Origin: Pseudolabrys sp963742345
GTDB taxonomy: Bacteria; Pseudomonadota; Alphaproteobacteria; Rhizobiales; Xanthobacteraceae
Assembly (NCBI GenBank): GCA_963742345.1
Contig: CAVULO010000012.1
Location: 1 to 64,000 of the forward strand
Length of the DNA: 64,000 nucleotides
Direction: 5' to 3'
The notes beneath the pieces were generated by a model that saw only the letters and a list, made by a program, of their open reading frames with translations, had not been told where the DNA came from and made no database searches. The translations under genes were made by a program, and so were the position numbers. The first letter of the stretch is position 1; each line of letters opens with the position of its first letter. Positions 20,842 to 30,918 of the stretch are shown one piece after another.

Positions 20842-23800
20842 TTACTCCGCCGCCTTGCGCATGGCTTCCCATTCGCGCAGGGCCTGCGCGTCACGCGGCG
20901 AGACATCCGGATATTCGGGGTCGGCGCCGATGGTGGTGAGGATTTTCCACGAGCGCGCGCATTTTTTGCCCTCGGCGAGATTGGGCACGACCGCCACGCC
21001 CGCGACATCCGGAAGACGGAATGCGGTATTCGGACCTTCGTCCTGAACGAGCGTTGCCGCCGAGGTGATGCACACTTCGGCGAGATCGCAATCGACCACC
21101 GCTTCGTACAGTTCTGCGTTCGATACATGAACGATCGGATGTGCCTCGAGCGACGAACCGATGCGCTTTTGCGCGCGCTCGATTTCCAGGGCGCCGGTGA
21201 CCACGCGGCGCACGGTGCGAATCCTGCGCCACTTCTCGGCGAGCCTGTCGTCGCGCCAGGAGGCCGGCACGTCGGGAAAGAGTTCCAGATGTACGGATTT
21301 CGCAGCTTCCCCGTAACGCGAAAGCCATGATTCTTCCGCGGTGAAGCAGAGCATCGGCGCAAGCCATGTGACCGTGCAGCGGAACAAATGATCGAGCACG
21401 GTCAGACAGGCTTTGCGCTTCACCGAGGAAAACGGATCGCAATAGAGCGTATCCTTGCGAATGTCGAAATAGAACGCCGACAAATCCGAGGTCATGAAGC
21501 TCGATAGCGCCGCAAAGATGCGCTTGTAGTCAAAGTCGGCGTAAGCCTTGCGCACCAGTACGTCGAGCTCATAGAGACGGTGCAACATCAGGCGTTCCAG
21601 CTCCGGCATCTTCTCGAGCTTGACGCGATCGTCCTCGCTGAAATGCGCGAGGCTACCGAGCATCCAGCGGACGGTGTTGCGCAGCTTGCGATAGGTTTCG
21701 ACCGTGGTCTTTAAAATCTCAGGGCCGATGCGCAGGTCGTCGGCATAGTCGGATGCACAAACCCACATGCGCAGGATGTCGGCGCCGGACTGTTTGATCA
21801 CGTCCTGGGGCGCGGTGACGTTGCCGAGCGATTTCGACATTTTGCGACCGCCCTCGTCGAGCACGAAGCCGTGGGTGAGGACCACGTCAAAGGGCGCGCG
21901 TCCGCGCGTACCACAACTTTCCAAAAGCGATGAGTGGAACCAGCCGCGGTGCTGATCGCTGCCTTCGAGATACATGACCGTATCTTTGCCGCCGTCCATT
22001 TTGCGTTTGATGCCGGCGAGCGTCTGGAAATGAACCGGATCCTCCAGCACAAACGCATGCGTTGAGCCGGAGTCGAACCAAACGTCGAGTATATCGTCGA
22101 CCTTCTTCCAGGAATCGTTGGCGAGCTTGCCGAGGAAGCGCTCACGCGCGCCCGCTCTGTACCAAGCATCAGCGCCCTCTTTCTCGAAGGCCTCGACGAT
22201 GCGCACATTCAGATCCGGGTCTTGCAGGATTTCGACCGAGCCGTCCGGCTTTTCCTTAACGAACACGGCGATCGGCACACCCCAGGCGCGCTGGCGCGAG
22301 ATGACCCAGTCGGGGCGGCTCTCGATCATGCCGGTGATGCGGTTTTCGCCCTGCTCGGGCACCCAGCGCGTGGCCTTGATGGCGTAGAGCGCTCGGTGGC
22401 GCAGCGTGTCACCTTTTTTGGCGATGTCTTTATCCATCGCGATGAACCACTGCGGCGTATTGCGGAAGATGATGGGCTTCTTCGAGCGCCAGCTATGCGG
22501 GTACTGATGTTTCAGGCGACCGCGCGCGATGATCATGCCGGCCTCGATGAGCGCCTTGATCACGGGTTCATTGGCGTCGCCCTTCTCACCTTTGTCGTTG
22601 ATGACGCGCTTGCCGGTAAAGCCCGGCGCTTGTTCGGTGAAAGCCCCGTTTTCATCGACGGTGTAGGGAATAGATGGATTGATGCCACGTGCTTCCAACC
22701 TCGCGCGATTGGCGGTCCACACTTCGAAGTCCTCGCGGCCGTGACCCGGCGCAGTGTGAACAAAGCCGGTGCCAGCATCATCGGTTACGTGGTCCCCAGC
22801 GAGAAGCGGGACAATGAAATCATAGCCTTTGCTACGAAGGGGGTGGGCGCAAGTCATGTGTTCAAGCACGCTCACGCCGATGGCGCTCACTTTTTCAAAA
22901 GCCGTGACCCTTGCCTGCTTGAACACATCGGCCGCGAGCCTGTCTGCTAGGATCAATACGTCGCCGACCTTCGTCCAGTTGTCGGCCGGCGCGTCAGTCA
23001 CGCGATATACCCCGTATTCGATCTTCGGCGAGAAGCTGATGGCCCGATTGCCCGGAAGTGTCCAAGGCGTGGTGGTCCAGATGACGACGGAGGCGCCCCA
23101 GTCGGTTAAGTTGAAGGCCAAAGCTGTTGCATTGCGGTCCGCTGAAGATTCCAAATCGACGGTCGCAACGGGAAACTTCACCCATACCGTATCTGAAGTG
23201 TAGTCCTCGTACTCGACTTCGGCTTCCGCGAGCGCAGTCTTCTCCACCACGCTCCACATCACCGGCTTCGAACCGCGATACAGCATACCGTTGGCGGCGA
23301 ATTTCATCAGCTCGCGCGCGATCTGCGCCTCGGCGAAGAAATCCATCGTCGTGTAGGGATGCGCCCAGTCGCCCTCGACGCCGAGACGCTTGAATTCCTC
23401 GCGCTGCACGTTCAACCAGTGTTCAGCGTAGGCACGGCATTCCTGCCGGAACGCAACCATCGCTGCGGGATCGGACAGGTTCGGTTTTGTCTTATTCTTC
23501 GAGCGATAGTTCTCTTCCTCGATCTTCCACTCGATCGGCAGGCCGTGACAGTCCCAACCCGGCACGTAGTTGGAATCGAAGCCCAGCATCTGCTGGCTGC
23601 GCGTCACCACATCCTTGAGGATCTTGTTGAGCGCGTGGCCGATGTGGATGTTGCCGTTCGCGTAAGGCGGACCATCGTGCAGGATGAATTTCTCGCGGCC
23701 CTTCGCCGCTGCGCGCAACTGCTTGTAGAGATCGGCCTTTTCCCAGCGCGTCAGAATTTCCGGCTCGCGCTGGGGCAAACCGGCACGCATCGGAAATTCC

Positions 23801-23850
23801 GTCTGCGGCAGGTACAGCGTCTCGGAATAATCGCGCTCGGGCTTCGACAT
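20842..23850 (-). CDS. ileS: Isoleucyl-tRNA synthetase
   Basis: Class I aminoacyl-tRNA synthetase, 1002 residues with intact frame. The HIGH motif is in PPYANGNIHIGHALNKILKD. The CP1 editing domain spans roughly residues 200-430 (VVIWTTTPWTLPGNRAISF). The KMSKS loop is GGRKMSKSLGN (~residue 660), followed by a helical anticodon-binding domain. The C-terminus is shorter than in E. coli and lacks the zinc-binding cysteine cluster, as usual for many alphaproteobacteria. It sits between ribF (27-base gap) and lspA, the classical order. Confidence 0.97.
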   Translation of the reverse strand: MSKPERDYSETLYLPQTEFPMRAGLPQREPEILTRWEKADLYKQLRAAAKGREKFILHDGPPYANGNIHIGHALNKILKDVVTRSQQMLGFDSNYVPGWDCHGLPIEWKIEEENYRSKNKTKPNLSDPAAMVAFRQECRAYAEHWLNVQREEFKRLGVEGDWAHPYTTMDFFAEAQIARELMKFAANGMLYRGSKPVMWSVVEKTALAEAEVEYEDYTSDTVWVKFPVATVDLESSADRNATALAFNLTDWGASVVIWTTTPWTLPGNRAISFSPKIEYGVYRVTDAPADNWTKVGDVLILADRLAADVFKQARVTAFEKVSAIGVSVLEHMTCAHPLRSKGYDFIVPLLAGDHVTDDAGTGFVHTAPGHGREDFEVWTANRARLEARGINPSIPYTVDENGAFTEQAPGFTGKRVINDKGEKGDANEPVIKALIEAGMIIARGRLKHQYPHSWRSKKPIIFRNTPQWFIAMDKDIAKKGDTLRHRALYAIKATRWVPEQGENRITGMIESRPDWVISRQRAWGVPIAVFVKEKPDGSVEILQDPDLNVRIVEAFEKEGADAWYRAGARERFLGKLANDSWKKVDDILDVWFDSGSTHAFVLEDPVHFQTLAGIKRKMDGGKDTVMYLEGSDQHRGWFHSSLLESCGTRGRAPFDVVLTHGFVLDEGGRKMSKSLGNVTAPQDVIKQSGADILRMWVCASDYADDLRIGPEILKTTVETYRKLRNTVRWMLGSLAHFSEDDRVKLEKMPELERLMLHRLYELDVLVRKAYADFDYKRIFAALSSFMTSDLSAFYFDIRKDTLYCDPFSSVKRKACLTVLDHLFRCTVTWLAPMLCFTAEESWLSRYGEAAKSVHLELFPDVPASWRDDRLAEKWRRIRTVRRVVTGALEIERAQKRIGSSLEAHPIVHVSNAELYEAVVDCDLAEVCITSAATLVQDEGPNTAFRLPDVAGVAVVPNLAEGKKCARSWKILTTIGADPEYPDVSPRDAQALREWEAMRKAAE

Positions 23851-23876
23851 GGCGGGCTATGTAGCAGGCTGATCGG

Positions 23877-24869
23877 CTAAATGTCACCCAGCACGGGAAA
23901 TGCGTTGCCCGCACGCTTGAGCGCGTCGCGGGCCTGGGCGGCATCAGCCGTCATGTGATGCTTGAGTGTGTCAATCGATTCGAATTTCTGCTCCTGGCGG
24001 ATCCAGCCGATGAAGGCGATATCGATCGCCTTGCCGTAAAGGTCACCGTCAAAATCGAACAGGAACACTTCGAGCAGAGGCGCGCCGTCGTCGAACATAG
24101 GCCGGCGGCCGAAGCTCGCCACGCCGTCATGGCGCTTGCCCGCAATGTCAACGCGCACCGCATAGATGCCGTGCTTGAGGCCGCAGGAGGGGTCGAGCTT
24201 CAGATTGGCGGTCGGAAAGCCCAGCTCGCGCCCGCGTTTGTCGCCATGAATGACTTCGCCGGAAACAAACCACGGCGCGCCCAGAAGCTCGGTCGCCTCC
24301 ACCACCCTGCCGGCCGCAAGTGCTGCACGCACTGCACCGGAGGATACCGGCCTTCCCTCATCTTCCAGCGGCGGCGCGACGTCAATTGAAAAGCCGAGCC
24401 GCGCGCCCTGCTCGGCCAGAAAGCTCGGCGAGCCCGCGCGGTTCTTCCCGAAATGAAAATCGAAGCCGATCGCCGCACCGCCGATGCCGAGCGCGCCCAC
24501 GAGAATCTTGGTGACGAAATCCTCAGCTAACGTCGCTGCCAGCGCTGCATCGAAACTCATGACAATTGCGCCATCGAGGCCGGTTGCCGCCAACAGGCGC
24601 AGTTTGTCGCGTTCACTCGAAAGCTGGAACAACGGTTCTCGCGGCCGCAGGAACAGTCTTGGATGCGGTGTAAAGGCTAGCGCCGCGGCCTTGCGCCCAA
24701 GCTTGCGCGCGCGCGTGAGTGCCGCGCCGATCACTGCACGATGGCCGCGATGCACACCATCGAAATTGCCAATTGCCACCACGGCGCCGGCCAGCGGACC
24801 ACCTTTTATGTCGTGCGCACCGCCACGCGCGATATGGAAGTGTTTTGCCGTGTTGTCGGGCCCACTCAT
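23877..24869 (-). CDS. ribF: Bifunctional riboflavin kinase / FAD synthetase
   Basis: Makes FMN from riboflavin and FAD from FMN. The N-terminal nucleotidyltransferase domain shows VVAIGNFDGVHRGHRAVIG and FDFHFGKNRAG. The C-terminal flavokinase domain shows SGEVIHGDKRGRELGFPTAN and GIYAVRV. 330 residues, intact, typical length. It is the first gene of the run ribF-ileS-lspA on the minus strand. The ~180-base upstream gap shows no evident FMN riboswitch. Confidence 0.95.
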   Translation of the reverse strand: MSGPDNTAKHFHIARGGAHDIKGGPLAGAVVAIGNFDGVHRGHRAVIGAALTRARKLGRKAAALAFTPHPRLFLRPREPLFQLSSERDKLRLLAATGLDGAIVMSFDAALAATLAEDFVTKILVGALGIGGAAIGFDFHFGKNRAGSPSFLAEQGARLGFSIDVAPPLEDEGRPVSSGAVRAALAAGRVVEATELLGAPWFVSGEVIHGDKRGRELGFPTANLKLDPSCGLKHGIYAVRVDIAGKRHDGVASFGRRPMFDDGAPLLEVFLFDFDGDLYGKAIDIAFIGWIRQEQKFESIDTLKHHMTADAAQARDALKRAGNAFPVLGDI

Positions 24870-25052
24870 CGTATTTCCAGGCGGTTACAGGAGATGGTGC
24901 TCAGGAACGTGCACATATTTTCATCGGTCGAAGTTCTAGGGGGGCGCCTACGGTTAGCGCGCCGTTAACAAACCTTCAAATTAACGGGTTATTCAAGGCC
25001 CACTGGTATTTATCGCCACCTTTGTTGGGGAGCCCGGTTGGGCGGATGCGCG

Positions 25053-25460
25053 ATGGCTGTCGATCTGACCAAGCCGGTTCTCGTCGTGGACGACTACAAC
25101 ACGATGATTCGCATCATGCACAACCTGCTCAAGCAACTTGGTTTCGAGCAGGTCGACGATGCAAATGACGGCTCGACCGCGCTCGCCAAATTGCGCAAGC
25201 GCGACTACGGGCTGGTCATTTCCGATTGGAATATGGAGCCGATGACGGGCTTTGCTCTGTTGCAGGAAATGCGCTCCGATCCTTCGCTGGCTGAAATTCC
25301 CTTCATCATGGTCACGGCGGAATCAAAGACCGAAAACGTCATCGCGGCGAAGAAGGCGGGCGTGTCGAACTATATCGTCAAGCCGTTTAACGCGCAGACG
25401 CTCAAGAACAAGATCGACGCCGTATTCGGGGAAGTTGAGGCCTCCGCTCCAGCGGCCTGA
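25053..25460 (+). CDS. Single-domain CheY-like response regulator
   Basis: A stand-alone receiver of ~135 residues with no output domain. Acidic pocket VLVVDDYN, phospho-acceptor Asp in VISDWNM, switch Thr in FIMVTAES and conserved Lys in YIVKPF are all present. NTMIRIMHNLLKQLGF and PMTGFALLQEMR are close to motor-type CheY. ATG 25,053 is preferred; a TTG at 25,038 would add five residues. It converges with the HAD gene, 3 bases between stops. A CheZ-like phosphatase is encoded at 42.7 kb and might act on it or a paralogue (inference). Confidence 0.9.
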   Translation: MAVDLTKPVLVVDDYNTMIRIMHNLLKQLGFEQVDDANDGSTALAKLRKRDYGLVISDWNMEPMTGFALLQEMRSDPSLAEIPFIMVTAESKTENVIAAKKAGVSNYIVKPFNAQTLKNKIDAVFGEVEASAPAA

Positions 25461-25463
25461 GCA

Positions 25464-26353
25464 CTACCACCGCAATTCCCGGATTACTGCCTTCGGTATG
25501 CCGCCAGCGGCGGTAAACGTCGCCGTCAGCGCAGCACTATCGGGCTGTTCGCGGCTGCCGAGCTCCTCGGCATGGATGCCCGATGTCACGAACAGGAAAT
25601 CGACACCAACGGTGCGGGCACCCTTCAAATCTGTGCGCACCGAGTCGCCCACCGCAAGCACCCGGTTGAGCGCGATTTTCCGGCCGGCAGCCAGCTCCGC
25701 CTCTGCTAGAGCCATGTCATAGATCGGCCGGTAGGGTTTCCCGGCATAAAGTACTTCACCGCCCATGGTCGCATAGAGATCGGCAATGGCGCCGGCGCAG
25801 TAGACGAGCGCCGACCCGCGCTCAACCACCACGTCCGGATTGCCGCATACCATGAACAATTTGCGCGCCAGCATGGATTCAAGCCGAGCGCGATAGTCGT
25901 CGGGCGTCTCAGCTTCGTCGTCTTCCAAACCCGAGCACACGACGTAGTCGGCGGACTCAGGTGGAGCAAAGTGCACATCGAGTTCCGCGGAATATCGAAC
26001 GGTCGCGCTCGGGGCCGAGATGATACACGGTCTGACCACGCCGTCTCTCGATCACACTGCGCGTGACGTCTCCAGAGGAGACGATGGCGTCATAGGTTTC
26101 GCGCGGAACATGCAGTCGCTCGAGCTGACGCGACACGACCTCACTCGGACGCGGCGCATTAGTGACCAGGATCACCACGCCGCCATGGGCGCGCATGCGC
26201 ATCAATGCGTCGCAGGCATGCGGAAAGACGGTAAGGCCGTTGTGTATTACACCCCAGACATCGCAGAGCAGCACGTCATAGCCCGGCGCAAGGGAGGAGA
26301 ACTTCGGGATCAGAGGCGGTAAATCGGGATTTATGAATGACTTTCTCGGCCAT
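25464..26353 (-). CDS. HAD-superfamily hydrolase, NagD-like (frameshifted)
   Basis: Phosphatase of the HAD IIA group resembling the TIGR01459 alphaproteobacterial family. Motif I is LLCDVWGVIHNG, motif II is VILVTNAPRP, and after a frame break near 25,990-26,040 come FMVCGNPDVVVERG and motif III/IV in RVLAVGDSVRTDLKGA. A second break lies just upstream of PPLIPKFSSLAPGYDVLLCD, so the start is uncertain; ATG 26,353 is the nearest plausible one. Rebuilt length ~290 residues. Substrate unknown; related enzymes dephosphorylate small sugar or nucleotide phosphates. Confidence 0.82.
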
Positions 26354-26416
26354 TACACCGAATGGCGCAAACCCGCAATGACGAGAGGGTATCGCATCGA
26401 TGACCGAAGAAAGATG

Positions 26417-27766
26417 TCAGCTAGCCGCCAATAACGCGCCCGGGCCCTCGTCCATGCCCGGCTTCACGGTCTCGGCCGCCGCCCCTTGAAGAGCTTCGGA
26501 TCGCACCGGCCGCGGCGGTGAGAACAGGAATCCCTGTCCGAAACGCACGTCATAGTCGAGCAAATCGACAACCGTGGTCTCGGTTTCAATCCGCTCAGCA
26601 ATCAGGTCGATGCCGGAACGAGCCAAAAGATCGGCGAGATCTTCCGGATCAATATCGGTCTGTGTGGCGGCAACCTTGTTAAACAGCAGTTTGGCCGGCA
26701 CCTTCAGGAAGCGGAACGCGCGGTCGGCCAGCTCATTGGGTTCAATATGCAGGTCCCCAACATGATCCATGGAAAAGCGGAAACCGCGCTCGGCAAGCGC
26801 TGCCAGGCTTTCGTGCTCGATCGGGCCGAAGCCGCGATAAGCCTCTTGCGTGAATTCAAACATCAGCGAGGACGCGAGCGCGCGATTGGCATCCATGAAG
26901 TCCAGGAATTGCCGGAACATCAATGCGTCGGTGAGGGTCGCGGCACTCAGGTTACAAAACAGGCCGACATCACGGCTTTTCAACAATAGGCGGCGCGTGA
27001 CTTGCACGCAGCGGAACACTGCGAGATTGTCGATCTTCGGCATCAAGCCGATGCTTTCGGCGATTTCGATAAAGTCGACAGCGGGAATGATGTCGCCATT
27101 TTCCGTACGCAGGCGTGACATTGCTTCGTAGTAGCGCACCTTGCGCTGCGGAAGCGTAACGATGGGCTGCAGGTAGAGATCTATGCGATTAGCGTCGACG
27201 GCTTTGGAGATCAGGTCCGCAGTGCTCTCGCGCGACAACCCGCGGAAGCGCGCGACGCCACCGACGGTGTCGTTTTCGCTGAAGGCGAGCGTGCCTTCAA
27301 CCGGCCGCGCAGCCTCTGGCTTCGGCGCACTGGTTGAAGTACGGGCCGACAATGCACCTTGCTTCTGCAAAGCCGCTGCGTGCGCCGCAACAGTTTCGGC
27401 GATCTGCTTCACCAGCCCGCCAAGCTCGCCGATTTCGGTCGCCAGCGGATCGGCCGCAGCGCGCGCCCGGTTTGTCGGCGATGCTATCTTGATTTCCGCG
27501 ACGTTGAGACGGCGCGAGATCTCCGCGACCTGGCGGGCAAGGTCGGCGGTGCCTCGCGACAGATCGGCGATCTGGTCTCCGAGATCGGTGCGGTCGCGCA
27601 GACGATTATTGACAGTGTTGAATAGCGCCATGCCGGTTAGGGCGGCCAGCGCTACAATTGCCGATGTGCTGGCGTCGACGCCAAAGCCAAGATAGAGCAC
27701 CGCACCGATTGAGCCGGCGGTAAGAACTACGCAGACCGCAATGAAGATAGCGCTGATGCGACGCAT
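26417..27766 (-). CDS. Membrane-anchored EAL-domain protein, probably catalytically degenerate
   Basis: 449 residues. Two N-terminal transmembrane helices (~5-27 and ~32-50) and a coiled-coil segment (~55-135) precede an EAL domain (~185-430). The EAL motif reads EAM-SRL, a conserved Asn is kept in NLSAATL, and EITE-like is EFTQEAY. The metal motif DDFGTG is replaced by MDHVGDLH, while Lys (FLKVPAKLL) and Glu (AERIETE) remain. Loss of the paired aspartates argues against efficient c-di-GMP hydrolysis and for a binding or scaffolding role. The fold assignment is firm; activity is inferred. Confidence 0.85.
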   Translation of the reverse strand: MRRISAIFIAVCVVLTAGSIGAVLYLGFGVDASTSAIVALAALTGMALFNTVNNRLRDRTDLGDQIADLSRGTADLARQVAEISRRLNVAEIKIASPTNRARAAADPLATEIGELGGLVKQIAETVAAHAAALQKQGALSARTSTSAPKPEAARPVEGTLAFSENDTVGGVARFRGLSRESTADLISKAVDANRIDLYLQPIVTLPQRKVRYYEAMSRLRTENGDIIPAVDFIEIAESIGLMPKIDNLAVFRCVQVTRRLLLKSRDVGLFCNLSAATLTDALMFRQFLDFMDANRALASSLMFEFTQEAYRGFGPIEHESLAALAERGFRFSMDHVGDLHIEPNELADRAFRFLKVPAKLLFNKVAATQTDIDPEDLADLLARSGIDLIAERIETETTVVDLLDYDVRFGQGFLFSPPRPVRSEALQGAAAETVKPGMDEGPGALLAAS

Positions 27767-27855
27767 GCGGTTTATCCTGTGCCGTCCAGGGGGACCGGCG
27801 CAACGCCGCCAAGACGGGCTGATTTGCTTGGCCTACTCCCAATGTTCATGAGGCC

Positions 27856-29475
27856 GTGGCTCCGCGCAACTCGAAGTCCTGCTATGGTAGCGCGAATTCG
27901 CCCGTTATTCGCAGGAACTTAAGACCATTGTGGACCGCTGATCCGACGCCGGCGTCTCGCCGCTTATCCGTCCTGACGCGGATCGCCGCGGCCCCGGCGC
28001 AGGCTTTGACCGCCATTTTGTTCCTGCATGCAGCGGTCTGGACGGCCCTTCCAACCCTGCTCTATGCCAATTTGCCGCTCGATCTGATTGAGGCGTTGAT
28101 CTACGGCCGGGAGTGGCAGCTCGGCTACGACAAACTGCCACCGTTGCCCTGGTGGTTGGTCGAAATTGCGTATCGGCTGGCGGGGCACGATTTCGCGTAT
28201 TATTTGCTGGCGCAAATCGCCGTTGTGACGGCGCTGTGGCTGGTCTGGCTGACGGCGCGGCCGCTCGCCGGCCCCCTCGGCGCACTGGTGGCGGTGCTGA
28301 TCGTCGATGGCCTGCACTATCTCAACTACACGTCTGCCAAGTTCAATCATGACGTCATCCAGCTGCCGTTTTGGGCGCTGGCCGGATTTGCCTTTCACCG
28401 CGCGTTGCGCGGCGGATGGATCGGGCACTGGCTGTTGCTTGGTCTGGCGATTGGTATGTCGCTGTGGGCGAAGTATTTTGTATTAGTGCTGGCGGCGCCG
28501 CTCGCACTGTTCATTCTGTTTGATGGAAAAGCGCGTAAGACGCTGGCGACGCCCGGCCCCTATCTGGCGGCGGTCGCCGCACTTGTCACGGCCGCACCGC
28601 ATGTTGTCTGGCTCGTACAGAACGACTTCCTGCCTTTCACCTATGCCGAACATCGCGCCCTGCCCTCGCGTGGACTGATCGATCATGTCTGGCATCCGCT
28701 TGAATTTGGCATCAGCCAGGCTTTTTTCCTCATTCCATCTCTACTCATTGCTCTGCCACTGTTTTTTCCGCGCCAGCGCGGCAATGAGATCAGCCTTGGC
28801 GTCGACGCCTTCGATCGCCGCATCGTTGCCTGCCTCGCCTTCGGACCAATCATGACAGTCCTTGTTTTATCGGCGATCAGCGGCCGCGGCACCGTTGCAA
28901 TGTGGGGCTATCCACTCTGGCTTTTCCTCGGCGTTTGGATCGTGCTGGCAGCGCGGGTATTCGATATATTGCGCGGTGGACGCGTGGTGCTGATCTGGGC
29001 GGCCGTGTTCGGATGCATCGCGCTCGCATTCATCGCGAACTACGCCGTGCTGCCGAACTACGATCACCGGTACCGGGCGGTGTTCTTTCCGGGTAGCGAT
29101 TTGGGACGCGAACTGTCGCAACGCTATCGCGCTGCGACGGGGCGTCCGATCAGTTACGTGATTGGCAGCATGTGGGACGGCGGAAACGTTGCCCATTACG
29201 CGCCTGACCATCCACGCGTGCTGATCGATGGCAACCCTGATCGAGCGCCATGGATCGATCTTGCCGATCTCAGGACAAAAGGCGCACTGGTGGTCTGGAC
29301 CGCAGGAGATTTGAGTGTTGTGCCACCGGGATTGCGGTCCGTTGCAGCAGATGCCGCAGTGCAGCCGCCATTCTTGCTGCACGACCGGCATGGAGACTCA
29401 AGCCTCAATGTCGGCTGGGCGATCCTCCATCCGCGGCCGTCTTATGCTGCGGGTCCGCTTAGGCCACCGCTTTGA
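27856..29475 (+). CDS. Membrane glycosyltransferase of the PMT/ArnT type (GT39/83-like)
   Basis: 539 residues with about ten hydrophobic helices. The first extracytoplasmic loop carries YGREWQLGYDKLPPLPWW, the acidic and Pro-rich signature of polyprenyl-phosphate-sugar-dependent transferases, and ALPSRGLIDHVWHP follows a conserved helix. Such enzymes move a sugar from a lipid phosphate donor to lipid A, glycan or protein on the periplasmic side. The annotated start is GTG 27,856; the TM region begins near residue 45, so a later start is possible. Its 3' end overlaps the convergent aminotransferase gene by 17 bases. Confidence 0.82.
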   Translation: MAPRNSKSCYGSANSPVIRRNLRPLWTADPTPASRRLSVLTRIAAAPAQALTAILFLHAAVWTALPTLLYANLPLDLIEALIYGREWQLGYDKLPPLPWWLVEIAYRLAGHDFAYYLLAQIAVVTALWLVWLTARPLAGPLGALVAVLIVDGLHYLNYTSAKFNHDVIQLPFWALAGFAFHRALRGGWIGHWLLLGLAIGMSLWAKYFVLVLAAPLALFILFDGKARKTLATPGPYLAAVAALVTAAPHVVWLVQNDFLPFTYAEHRALPSRGLIDHVWHPLEFGISQAFFLIPSLLIALPLFFPRQRGNEISLGVDAFDRRIVACLAFGPIMTVLVLSAISGRGTVAMWGYPLWLFLGVWIVLAARVFDILRGGRVVLIWAAVFGCIALAFIANYAVLPNYDHRYRAVFFPGSDLGRELSQRYRAATGRPISYVIGSMWDGGNVAHYAPDHPRVLIDGNPDRAPWIDLADLRTKGALVVWTAGDLSVVPPGLRSVAADAAVQPPFLLHDRHGDSSLNVGWAILHPRPSYAAGPLRPPL

Positions 29476-30790
29476 TGATACGGGCGAGTTTGTCGAATAT
29501 CTCGCCGATCTGGCTTTCACTCACGATCAGTGGAGGGCTGAGCGCCAGCGTGTCGCCAACGGCGCGGAACATGACATCGTGTTCGAAGAAACCTAATTCC
29601 AGAGCCTCCATGCCACGCTTTCCGACGCCGTCGGGCTTGCTGGCGAGATCAATGCCGACGGTCAGGCCCACCGGCCGGATATCAAGCACATTTGGCAGGC
29701 CTTTGAGCCCCATCGCCGCCTTTGCCCACGGCGCCTCAAGCTTGCGCGCACGCTCGAACAGACCCTCCTCGCGATAAAGATTGAGCGTCGCGAGCCCGGC
29801 CGCGCACGCAAGGGGATGCGCCGAGTAGGTGTAGCCGTGGAATAACTCAATGACGTGCTCGGGTCCCTTCATGAACGCGTCATAGATGCCCTTGCGCACC
29901 AGCACTCCGCCCATCGGCACCGCACCGGAGGTAATCCCTTTGGCGAAAGTGATCATGTCGGGGATAACACCGTAGCGTTCGGCAGCAAACGCATAGCCAA
30001 GGCGGCCATAGCCGGTGATCACTTCGTCGAAGATCAACAGAATTCCATGCTTGTCGCAAATCGCGCGCAGCCGCTCGAGATAGCCCTTGGGCGGCGGCAG
30101 CACGCCGGTCGACGCCGCCACTGGCTCGACGATCACCGCGGCGATTGTTGAAGCGTCGTGCAGCGCAACGAGGCGATCGAGTTCATCGGCGAGATGCGCA
30201 CCCCATTCCGGCTCGCCGATGCTGAAGGCTTGCTTTTCGCGATTGTAAGTCGTTGGCAGATGATCGACGCCGGCAAACAATGCGCCGAATTGTTTGCGGT
30301 TGTTGACGATACCGCCGACCGCAATGCCGCCGAAGCCGACGCCGTGATAGCCGCGTTCGCGTCCGATCAACCGCACACGCGATGCATTGCCCCGCACATT
30401 ATGATAGGCGAGCGTGATCTTGAGCGCGGTATCGACCGCTTCAGAACCGGAATTGCAGAAGAATACATGGTCGAGATCGCCGGGTGCGAGCGCAGCGATC
30501 CGGCTCGCCAGCTCGAACGCCTTGGGATGGCTGAACTGGAAGGCTGGCGCGTAATCGAGCGTCGCTGCTTCGCGCTGGATCGCCGAAACGATCGGCTCGC
30601 GATTGTGGCCGGCATTGGTGCACCACAATCCCGCGGCACCGTCGATCAGCTTGCGCCCGTCACTGGTGAGGTAGTGCATATCCTTGGCACCGACGACAAG
30701 CCGCGGGCGCTTTTTAAACGCGCGGTTGGCCGTGAACGGCATCCAATAGGGTTCAAGGTCGTTGGGTACCGACGACGCTGCCAAAGCCAT
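29459..30790 (-). CDS. Class III aminotransferase (omega-amino acid:pyruvate type)
   Basis: PLP-dependent transaminase, 443 residues, intact. It shows YWMPFTANRAFKKRPRLVVG, the substrate/PLP loop DHVFFCNSGSEAVDTALK, ERGYHGVGFGG, VIVEPVAASTGVLPP, DEVITGYGRLG and the PLP lysine in MITFAKGITSG. The N-terminal motif and length match beta-alanine/omega-amino acid:pyruvate transaminases. The physiological amine donor is not determined by sequence. It is convergent with the glycosyltransferase gene and divergent from hisS. Confidence 0.9.
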   Translation of the reverse strand: MALAASSVPNDLEPYWMPFTANRAFKKRPRLVVGAKDMHYLTSDGRKLIDGAAGLWCTNAGHNREPIVSAIQREAATLDYAPAFQFSHPKAFELASRIAALAPGDLDHVFFCNSGSEAVDTALKITLAYHNVRGNASRVRLIGRERGYHGVGFGGIAVGGIVNNRKQFGALFAGVDHLPTTYNREKQAFSIGEPEWGAHLADELDRLVALHDASTIAAVIVEPVAASTGVLPPPKGYLERLRAICDKHGILLIFDEVITGYGRLGYAFAAERYGVIPDMITFAKGITSGAVPMGGVLVRKGIYDAFMKGPEHVIELFHGYTYSAHPLACAAGLATLNLYREEGLFERARKLEAPWAKAAMGLKGLPNVLDIRPVGLTVGIDLASKPDGVGKRGMEALELGFFEHDVMFRAVGDTLALSPPLIVSESQIGEIFDKLARIIKAVA

Positions 30791-30918
30791 TTGATGCCTC
30801 GCTTCCTGCGGCTGCCGTGGAAGGGATATTCAACCAATGGATTATCCGCTTTCGCCTATAATGACAAAGCGGGAAACGACTGCTACCACGCGACGATTGT
30901 CAATTGCACGACTCGCCG

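Noticed and set aside
24870..25052. FMN riboswitch upstream of ribF
   Set aside because: The spacer lacks the conserved RFN element helices and is too short and AT-rich.
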